Made by a program: the position numbers and the translations under genes. A stretch of DNA of 33,620 nt. Origin: a virus. Every line of letters starts with the position of its first letter. Position 1 is the first letter of the stretch. Positions 6,735-11,182 of this stretch are shown in pieces. The stretch covers positions 1-33,620 of IMG/VR virus record IMGVR_UViG_3300020473_000008. One strand, written 5' to 3'. The notes beneath the pieces were generated by a model that had not been told where the DNA came from, searched no databases, and saw only the letters and a list, made by a program, of their open reading frames with translations.

Positions 6735-6763
6735 AGTATCTATTCATCACAATAGATAGACCA
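6735..6763 (-). promoter_or_regulatory. leftward sigma70-type promoter P2
   Basis: On the minus strand: TGGTCT (-35, 6758-6763), a 17-base spacer and GATACT (-10, 6735-6740), again within ATACTGATGA. As at P1, the -35 is the foot of a terminator hairpin. It is placed to drive the DUF932 and 5344 genes. Confidence 0.7.
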
Positions 6764-6783
6764 GCGAATAAATCCGCTGGTTT
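6758..6783 (-). terminator. hairpin terminator after the 6792 gene
   Basis: ACCAGCG (6760-6766) pairs with CGCTGGT (6775-6781), extended by one G-T and one A-T pair to 6758/6783, around an 8-base AT-rich loop. It starts 9 bases beyond the stop at 6792 and runs into the -35 of promoter P2. The T tract is weak. Confidence 0.7.
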
Positions 6784-6791
6784 CGGCTATA

Positions 6792-7127
6792 TTACCAACA
6801 TTGATAATCTGACCTAATTGCTATTTTATTATTAGGTAATTTTTTTATTTTTGAAATACTTCCACCACCGTGAAAATATTCACACCAATAAGATATAGAA
6901 GATTCTAAATTTTTATCACAAATAATTGTGAAAGATTTATAATCTATATAATCTTTAAATATTGGACATTTTAATTTTGATGTACAATTATTTTCATCAA
7001 AACCACCAAAATTCCAATTATACATTTTAGAATTATCTAAATTTGGTTTTACAAAATATTCTTCAAATTGTAATTGTGTTAATTTAGAATTATTCTTATT
7101 TGTTGGTTCAAGTATAGTTACTTGCAT
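6792..7127 (-). CDS. hypothetical protein (111 aa)
   Basis: The start is set at 7127 (MQVTILEPTNK), 5 bases after CTAGAGAGG; the open frame to 7172 has no such site and overlaps promoter P3. The product is Asn- and Lys-rich, with cysteines in NNCTSKLKC, IICDKN, YWCEYF and the final CW, and a HGGGSISKIKKLPNNKIAIR segment that resembles a small enzyme or binding domain. No family was recognised. It is a single-gene unit between P3 and the hairpin at 6758-6783. Confidence 0.68.
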   Translation of the reverse strand: MQVTILEPTNKNNSKLTQLQFEEYFVKPNLDNSKMYNWNFGGFDENNCTSKLKCPIFKDYIDYKSFTIICDKNLESSISYWCEYFHGGGSISKIKKLPNNKIAIRSDYQCW

Positions 7128-7173
7128 ATTTACCTCTCTAGTTTTTCGTTTTGGTTTATTAGCTAACATCATC

Positions 7174-7202
7174 AGTATAACTTGCTAAAGGTTATAGAAA
7201 CT
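7174..7202 (-). promoter_or_regulatory. leftward promoter P3 with weak -35
   Basis: The minus strand carries TATACT (7174-7179) inside the same ATACTGATGA element as P1 and P2. At 17-18 bases upstream only AGTTTC or TAGTTT is found, a poor -35, so this promoter may need an activator or be weak. It lies 47 bases upstream of the start at 7127. Confidence 0.5.
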
Positions 7203-7213
7203 AGGAAAGGAAA

Positions 7214-7330
7214 ATTTATACGGCTAAAGAAACTAATCTAAAGCACTTGCCGTTTACCATTGCTGAATTGACGGTTTTGGTTAAGGGATTAATCCTATAT
7301 GGATTATCTAATACCTACCCAAACTACTAA
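7214..7330 (+). pseudogene. possible small gene or remnant with ATT start
   Basis: A plus-strand frame with no ATG. ATT at 7214 lies 3 bases after CTAGGAAAGG (7201-7210), a ribosome-binding site of the type used elsewhere in this genome. The 38 codons encode IYTAKETNLKHLPFTIAEL and continue to a stop at 7328. A -1 shift near 7312 would continue into a second open frame to 7510 (ITDLDSNNLFTVYKIPTKTDF). Codons are richer in G and C at the third position than in neighbouring genes. It could be a decayed gene, a frameshifted gene or chance. Confidence 0.25.
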
Positions 7331-7416
7331 AAATTACGGATTTGGACTCCAATAATCTTTTTACGGTATATAAAATACCAACTAAAACCGATTTTAAAGT
7401 TTTAGCGAAAAGTGAC

Positions 7417-7497
7417 AAATTTACAAAACTTATTGGGAAAACTCCATTGGTTTTTTTCTGCAAGGAATTAAATTCCAAAACCAAAATTTGTAAATTT
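7417..7497. repeat. nested inverted repeat
   Basis: Outer arms AAATTTACAAA (7417-7427) and TTTGTAAATTT (7487-7497) pair over 11 bp. Inside, TTGGTTTT (7447-7454) pairs with AAAACCAA (7477-7484) over 8 bp. Innermost is GGAATT-A-AATTCC (7464-7476). All arms are perfect. Such nesting suits a cruciform, a replication origin or a folded RNA. Confidence 0.65.
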
Positions 7498-7593
7498 ATG
7501 TTTTCGTAAGACATAGGTATTTATACGAAATACTATAAATATCTAAATAGTTAAAAATCCTTTAAAAATAAGGCTTTTCAATGAAAACCTTAT

Positions 7594-7617
7594 AAAACAA
7601 TAAAAAACCATTGTTTT
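7594..7617. repeat. inverted repeat AAAACAAT/ATTGTTTT with neighbouring hairpin
   Basis: AAAACAAT (7594-7601) and ATTGTTTT (7610-7617) form 8 bp, extended by one A-T pair. Just upstream, AAGG-C-TTTTC (7570-7579) pairs with GAAAACCTT (7583-7591) with one bulged C; on the minus strand that hairpin is followed by ATTTTT, so it could terminate leftward transcription from further right. Confidence 0.5.
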
Positions 7618-7659
7618 AATAAATATCAAATCAAATGGTAAATTAATTCGCATATACTT

Positions 7660-7752
7660 TTAGTTTAGTCGATTTAAATTGCAGTTAATGGTTAAATCGG
7701 ATAATAAAAAAATTGAGGGGTGTTTCTTAAATTCTTTTAGCGAATCATACAT
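7660..7752 (-). CDS. possible 30-residue leader protein of the leftward set
   Basis: ATG at 7752 follows AACTAGAAAGG with 5-base spacing, the same extended ribosome-binding site seen before confirmed leftward genes. The 30 codons encode MYDSLKEFKKHPSIFLLSDL and end at 7660. The frame passes through the CGATTTAA inverted repeat. Just upstream on this strand is a strong hairpin followed by six T residues (7775-7808), so expression may be attenuated. The peptide has no recognisable motif; the call rests on the ribosome-binding site. Confidence 0.42.
   Translation of the reverse strand: MYDSLKEFKKHPSIFLLSDLTINCNLNRLN
7670..7705 (+). promoter_or_regulatory. candidate rightward promoter with overlapping operator
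   Basis: CGATTTAA (7670-7677) and TTAAATCG (7692-7699) form an 8-bp inverted repeat with 14-base spacing. It overlaps TTGCAG (7679-7684) and GATAAT (7700-7705), 15 bases apart, which could be a -35/-10 pair for the operon starting at 7830. A repressor on the repeat would block this promoter. The spacer is shorter than ideal. Confidence 0.4.
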
Positions 7753-7774
7753 CTCTCCCTTTCTAGTTAAAAAA

Positions 7775-7808
7775 TGTATGGGGAGTTTAACCGATTTCTC
7801 CCCATGCA
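7775..7808. terminator. strong hairpin upstream of the XRE gene, attenuator or leftward terminator
   Basis: ATGGGGAG (7778-7785) pairs perfectly with CTCCCCAT (7798-7805) and can extend to 7775/7808 with one G-T pair, giving about 11 bp. The loop holds an ACCGATTT site. On the minus strand it is followed by ATTTTTT, as in an intrinsic terminator. On the plus strand it ends 21 bases before the ATG at 7830 and could shape the leader. Confidence 0.6.
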
Positions 7809-7829
7809 CAATCAATCATAGGAGCAACA

Positions 7830-8147
7830 ATGCAAGAAGATAAAAAAATCTTCAATAATTCTATTGGAGTAAAAATAAAAACAAAAAGGTTGGAACTTAA
7901 AAAAACTCAATCTTGGTTGGCAAATAAATTAGGAGTTACATTTCAACAAATACAAAAATATGAAAAAGGTGCCAATGCAATTACTTGTTATAATTTAAAA
8001 CAAGTAGCAAAACATTTAAAAGTATCAATTTTATATTTTTATATTGATGGTTATGAATCTGACCAAGCATTTGAAAATGATAAATTAGAACCATTAATTT
8101 TAACTAAAGAAATGGAAGTACAAAATGATAAAAGTTCAAGTAGATAA
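7830..8147 (+). CDS. XRE-family transcriptional regulator
   Basis: A 105-residue protein with a clear XRE helix-turn-helix at residues 12-70: VKIKTKRLELKKTQSWLANK, LGVTFQQIQKYEKGANAI and LKQVAKHLKVSILYFY. The LGVTFQQIQKYE recognition helix is typical of alphaproteobacterial regulators. The C-tail is acidic and probably flexible. It is the first rightward gene, behind AGGAG (7821-7825), and likely binds operators in 7128-7829 to set the balance between the two gene sets. No C-terminal peptidase domain is present, so it is Cro-like in size rather than a cleavable CI repressor. Confidence 0.9.
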   Translation: MQEDKKIFNNSIGVKIKTKRLELKKTQSWLANKLGVTFQQIQKYEKGANAITCYNLKQVAKHLKVSILYFYIDGYESDQAFENDKLEPLILTKEMEVQNDKSSSR

Positions 8148-8391
8148 AATTTGGCTCGGTAAAGTAAGTATAAGAGATTATATTTACAAAAAATGTTTAA
8201 GAAAAAAAGAATCATTAGGTATTACACACGGAAAAGAATATATGTTTATACCATATGATAAATTAAAAAAGGCAAAACAAATTACCAATGAAAGTTTTAC
8301 ATCAAAATTTAATGGTAAAAAATACAAACTTATAGACTTTGATTGGAAACCGTTTAAACCTAAAAATCCTAATCAGGAGAAATTATTATGA
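8125..8391 (+). CDS. hypothetical protein (88 aa)
   Basis: An 88-residue basic protein (KIWLGKVSIRDYIYKKCLRKK, HGKEYMFIPYDKLKKAK, FNGKKYKLIDFDWKPFKP). It is beta-rich by eye and may bind nucleic acid. The start overlaps the XRE gene by 23 bases and the stop overlaps the next start (ATGA), so it belongs to the early rightward message. One Cys, no membrane segment, no recognised family. Confidence 0.68.
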   Translation: MIKVQVDKIWLGKVSIRDYIYKKCLRKKESLGITHGKEYMFIPYDKLKKAKQITNESFTSKFNGKKYKLIDFDWKPFKPKNPNQEKLL

Positions 8392-8678
8392 GTAATGAAA
8401 ACTTTTTAGATATACCTAAAACTGATGAAACACAGCAACCTACTCCAGAAGAATATTATTTTTCTAAATCTAAAAATCAGTGGATTATGGTTTCTGATAT
8501 GTCGGATATGCATGTAAGAAGAGCATTTAAACGACTTTTAAGAATGATTAGGTTAAATCAATTAATTGATATTTCAGATGCTAATAAAGATACTTTCAGA
8601 AAAGCAGAAGTTTTAAATGAAATTAATAATATAATTAGTCATTGTGAAACAATTAAAGAAAAAATCGAGGATAATTAG
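8388..8678 (+). CDS. hypothetical protein (96 aa)
   Basis: Ninety-six residues with an acidic, disordered N-terminal 25, a VRRAFKRLLRMIRLNQLIDI helix in the middle and a C-terminal helix (VLNEINNIISHCETIKEKIE). The ATG follows CAGGAG and overlaps the previous stop (ATGA). It may be a small adaptor among the early DNA-metabolism genes. No family was recognised. Confidence 0.68.
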   Translation: MSNENFLDIPKTDETQQPTPEEYYFSKSKNQWIMVSDMSDMHVRRAFKRLLRMIRLNQLIDISDANKDTFRKAEVLNEINNIISHCETIKEKIEDN

Positions 8679-8796
8679 TTATTTAGAATTTAAATTAAAT
8701 AAAGAATTAGCTTATGAAAACACATATGGAAAAGAAAAAGAAATCCAAAAAGAATATGAAAAATATCTTGAAGAAAAAGCCAAAGAAAATTCTTAA
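8644..8796 (+). CDS. possible small charged helical protein, GTG start (50 aa)
   Basis: A frame opening with GTG at 8644 inside the preceding gene and running to TAA at 8794. The product (ISYLEFKLNKELAYENTYGK, then KEYEKYLEEKAKENS) has the Glu/Lys/Tyr balance and AT-ending codons of real genes here. The GTG start has no clear ribosome-binding site; an ATT at 8671 after CGAGG is an alternative. It overlaps the 8714 frame, so only one of the two may be used. Confidence 0.4.
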   Translation: MKQLKKKSRIISYLEFKLNKELAYENTYGKEKEIQKEYEKYLEEKAKENS

Positions 8797-8857
8797 TGGA
8801 TATTATATTCATGATGGAAAAATAACTTATTTATATGAAAAAGTCCGACAGGATTAG
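8714..8857 (+). CDS. possible lysine-rich small protein (47 aa)
   Basis: ATG at 8714 opens a 47-codon frame with a Lys-rich first half (MEKKKKSKKNMKNILKKKPK) and a more ordered end (NGYYIHDGKITYLYEKVRQD). Its last 23 bases overlap the HNH gene at 8835. It competes with the 8644 frame over 8714-8796. The C-terminal half looks protein-like; the N-terminal half may be an artefact of A-rich sequence. Confidence 0.38.
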   Translation: MKTHMEKKKKSKKNMKNILKKKPKKILNGYYIHDGKITYLYEKVRQD

Positions 8858-9128
8858 ATTTAACAAATTAAAAGAATTAGGTTGTGTTGCTTGTGGTTCA
8901 AATAATGTAGTAATACACCATATTAGAAAACATACAGGATTATCTTTAAGACCTGACCATCAAGATACAATTCCTTTATGTCCAAGACATCATAATATGG
9001 GTAATGAATCAATACATCTTAATAAAAAGTTGTTTGAAGAAAAATTCGGTACTGAAAAACAGCTTTTAATAAAAACAAACATAAAACTAAATCAATTAGA
9101 AAGGAGTTATTTATTTTATGAAAAATAA
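8835..9128 (+). CDS. HNH/Ref-like nuclease
   Basis: A 97-residue protein with CVACG (C17, C20) and two histidine blocks: VVIHHIRKHTG (about 26-36) and IPLCPRHHNMG (about 46-56), followed by IHLNKKLFEEKFG. This matches the Ref/DUF968-type HNH fold, in which HH and the later HH-N bind metal and cut DNA, and the cysteines hold a structural zinc. P1 Ref is a RecA-dependent nuclease; a role here in recombination or origin processing is inferred. It lies between early regulators and the replication protein. It is smaller than P1 Ref, about the catalytic core only. Confidence 0.82.
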   Translation: MKKSDRIRFNKLKELGCVACGSNNVVIHHIRKHTGLSLRPDHQDTIPLCPRHHNMGNESIHLNKKLFEEKFGTEKQLLIKTNIKLNQLERSYLFYEK

Positions 9129-9399
9129 ACAAATGGTAAAAATAGAGGATATACAAAATATGGAATCTATTGTTGAGGATAGCATAAAAAAAATTGTACC
9201 TAAAAAAACAGTTAATTTTATGATTAATTCAGAGTCGTTATATTTTAACGAAAATGACCAACAAATATCTGAAAAACAATTTAATGATATTATGTATGAT
9301 ATTGCTAATAAGCAAAAATGGTATGGAGTTCCAAAGGTATGGAAACCAACACAGGCAGAACCTTGGCAATTTTTTGTAGCACAATTTATAGCGAGGTAA
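9118..9399 (+). CDS. hypothetical protein next to replication gene (93 aa)
   Basis: Ninety-three residues. The start overlaps the HNH gene by 11 bases, and AGGAG lies 12 bases upstream of ATG 9118; a second ATG four codons in is also possible. The C-terminal WYGVPKVWKPTQAEPWQFF is Trp- and Pro-rich and probably a binding surface. It directly precedes the DUF1376 gene (1-base gap). No family was recognised. Confidence 0.65.
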   Translation: MKNKQMVKIEDIQNMESIVEDSIKKIVPKKTVNFMINSESLYFNENDQQISEKQFNDIMYDIANKQKWYGVPKVWKPTQAEPWQFFVAQFIAR

Positions 9400-9400
9400 T

Positions 9401-10237
9401 ATGGAAACTAATAAATTTCATGCTTTGCAATTATTTACAGATACATTTACAGCAGAAACGGTACATTTAAGCAATGAACAAGTAGGTATATATATTAGAT
9501 TATTATGTTTTGCTTGGACTAAAAATACAAAACCATTTTCAACAAAATCTGCTTATAGAATATGTCAATGTATAGATGGAAGTTGTTATGCTAAAGTTGA
9601 AGAAATATTGGAAGAATTTTTTATACCAAATGAAGAACATAATCATTGGACTCATAAAAGATTAACAGCTGAACATAAATATTTAACAGCTAAATATCAA
9701 AGAAAATCATATGCTGGTAAAAAAGGTGCTGAAGCAAGATATAAAAACGGAACATTAGAAAAACAAATTACTGACCAAAATGATTTGATTGAAGTTCTTG
9801 CCAATGGCAAAACAATGACACCTATACCTATACCTAAACCTATACCTAATAATAAATATAGCTCAATTTTTGAGGAACTTTGGAAAGGTTTAATTATTAA
9901 ACGAGGTTCCAAATGGAAAGCATACCAAACATTTATAAAAGTTTGTGATGATATGCCAAAAAAAGAAACAATTATTGATATATATAATAAACAAATGCAA
10001 GGTATTGAGGACAAATTTGTGCCACATTTTAGCACATGGTTAAGTCAAAAAAGATGGGAAATGGAAGAAATTGATCAAATAAAACAGGAATCGCCTGTTA
10101 ATTTACGTCAAAAAATGGAAAAATTAGGGTTTGATTTTAGGCATAGCGAGGACAGATTTGATTACTTCAAAAAAGATGGAAAAGAGTATAAAATAGATAG
10201 GTATGATAAAGACCATATAATACACAATGTTGAATGA
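9401..10237 (+). CDS. DUF1376 replication protein (replisome organiser-like)
   Basis: A 278-residue protein. Residues 1-110 match the DUF1376 winged-helix domain: HALQLFTDTFTAETVHLSNE, then YIRLLCFAWTKNTKPFS and KRLTAEHKYLTAKYQRKSYAGKKGA. A proline-rich linker (PIPIPKPIPNN) follows, then a helical C-terminal domain (FEELWKGLIIKRGSKWKA, VPHFSTWLSQKRWE) resembling the DnaD/helicase-loader end of phage initiators. It probably binds the phage origin and recruits the host helicase, since no phage helicase or polymerase was recognised. The 3' end overlaps the 10234 gene. Confidence 0.82.
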   Translation: METNKFHALQLFTDTFTAETVHLSNEQVGIYIRLLCFAWTKNTKPFSTKSAYRICQCIDGSCYAKVEEILEEFFIPNEEHNHWTHKRLTAEHKYLTAKYQRKSYAGKKGAEARYKNGTLEKQITDQNDLIEVLANGKTMTPIPIPKPIPNNKYSSIFEELWKGLIIKRGSKWKAYQTFIKVCDDMPKKETIIDIYNKQMQGIEDKFVPHFSTWLSQKRWEMEEIDQIKQESPVNLRQKMEKLGFDFRHSEDRFDYFKKDGKEYKIDRYDKDHIIHNVE

Positions 10238-10368
10238 AAGCAATATTAAGAATATTTAAATATGCAAGGAGAAGAATAATTGCTTTAGCATTGGAAAATC
10301 GTAGGTTGAAAGCACAATTACAAATATATCAAGCAGTAATTGAATCAGAGGTTGAAACAAAACAATGA
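10234..10368 (+). CDS. 44-residue basic helical protein
   Basis: ATG at 10234 overlaps the stop of the DUF1376 gene (ATGA) and its own stop overlaps the start of the 10365 gene (ATGA). The peptide has a basic N-terminal part (LRIFKYARRRIIALALENRR) and an amphipathic, probably dimerising helix (LKAQLQIYQAVIESEVE). It may assist replication. Double coupling is strong support for a real gene. Confidence 0.7.
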   Translation: MKAILRIFKYARRRIIALALENRRLKAQLQIYQAVIESEVETKQ

Positions 10369-10649
10369 AAAGAAAAAAAGCACAATATAAATTTGCCATT
10401 ATTAAAAAAAAGAAATATTATTTTTATAAAATTACATGGTTAGATATTTTAGGCGATGCAGGACATTGTACTAGCTTTGATTTTTTAGGAATGAAACCTA
10501 GTGTAATGGTAACACATGCTTATTTGTTTCAAAAAGATAAAAAATGTGTAAGAACATTTGGAACATATGAAGAAAATGATGAATTATTTAGTGATAGAAA
10601 TGTTTTTCCAAAAGGTGTAATAGTTAAAATGGAAAAAATACCTGTATGA
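10365..10649 (+). CDS. hypothetical protein upstream of the modification pair (94 aa)
   Basis: Ninety-four residues, beta-rich by eye (KKYYFYKITWLDILGDAGHC, VMVTHAYLFQKDKKCVRTFG). The C-terminal FPKGVIVKMEKIPV is a further strand. The pattern suggests a small barrel, possibly SH3- or OB-like. It is coupled by ATGA overlaps to both the 10234 gene and the ParB-like gene, so it may act with that cassette. No family was recognised. Confidence 0.68.
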   Translation: MKRKKAQYKFAIIKKKKYYFYKITWLDILGDAGHCTSFDFLGMKPSVMVTHAYLFQKDKKCVRTFGTYEENDELFSDRNVFPKGVIVKMEKIPV

Positions 10650-11182
10650 AGATTGAAGAAATAGATATTAATCTAATTAAACCATATAAAAACAATCCAA
10701 GAGAAATATCTGCTGATGCAGTAAAAAAAGTCCGTAATAGTATTTCAGAATTTGGTAATAATCAACCAATAGTTATAGACCAAGATAATTATATTGTTGT
10801 TGGTCATACAAGATGGAAAGCATTAAAAGAATTACATAAAAAAACAGCATTTGTTATTAAAAAGGATTTTGAAAAAAATAAAGCAATAGCATATAGAATA
10901 ATGGATAATCGGTCAGGACAAGAAACTAAATGGAATGAAGATTTGTTAATATCTGAATTAAATATATTAAAAGATGAAAGTTTTGATTTAGATTTAACAG
11001 GATTTGATAAATTAGAATTAGATAAATATTTATCTGATAAAGAAGCATTGGAAGATAGTTCAGAAATAACTATACCAAATAAATGTGAAGTTATAATTGA
11101 ATGTGAATCTGAAGAAAAACAACAAGAATTATATAATGAATTATCTGAAAGAGGATTAACTTGTCGAGTGTTAAATTTCTAA
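10646..11182 (+). CDS. ParB/Srx-fold protein
   Basis: A 178-residue protein with the ParB N-terminal pattern: YKNNPREIS (14-22), VRNSISEFGNNQPIVID (29-45) and YIVVGHTRWKALKEL (49-63). The middle is helical (ISELNILKDESFDLDLTGFD). The C-terminal 30 residues form a compact domain (KCEVIIECESEEKQQELYNE). There is no ParB HTH for parS binding, so a CTP/ATP-using or modification-linked role is more likely than partition. It overlaps the ABC-GNAT gene by 22 bases. ParB-like genes next to DNA-modifying genes are a known phage theme; the specific role here is inferred. Confidence 0.88.
   Translation: MKIEEIDINLIKPYKNNPREISADAVKKVRNSISEFGNNQPIVIDQDNYIVVGHTRWKALKELHKKTAFVIKKDFEKNKAIAYRIMDNRSGQETKWNEDLLISELNILKDESFDLDLTGFDKLELDKYLSDKEALEDSSEITIPNKCEVIIECESEEKQQELYNELSERGLTCRVLNF

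Larger units (their letters stand above)
7128..7829. promoter_or_regulatory. divergent control region, about 700 bp with little or no coding
   Basis: This is the largest stretch without a convincing long gene. It separates the leftward and rightward gene sets. It contains at least eight perfect inverted repeats: ACGGC 7220/7249, TAATCC 7290/7301, GGTAT 7365/7375, CTAAAAC 7382/7399, an 11-bp pair 7417/7487 enclosing TTGGTTTT 7447/7477, TTTCGTA 7502/7524, TAAAACAAT 7593/7610 and CGATTTAA 7670/7692. There are also four CCGATTT-like sites. It is the best location for operators, an origin of replication or a structured RNA. Weak open frames at 7214 and 7312 (plus) and 7308-7514 (minus) are discussed separately. 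Confidence 0.7.

Noticed and set aside
7308-7514. 68-residue minus-strand frame in the control region
   Set aside because: No ribosome-binding site, unlike every other leftward gene here, and it spans several inverted repeats; kept only as a weak alternative.
9697-10035. 112-residue minus-strand frame
   Set aside because: Antisense to the DUF1376 gene; composition is the complement of its codons.
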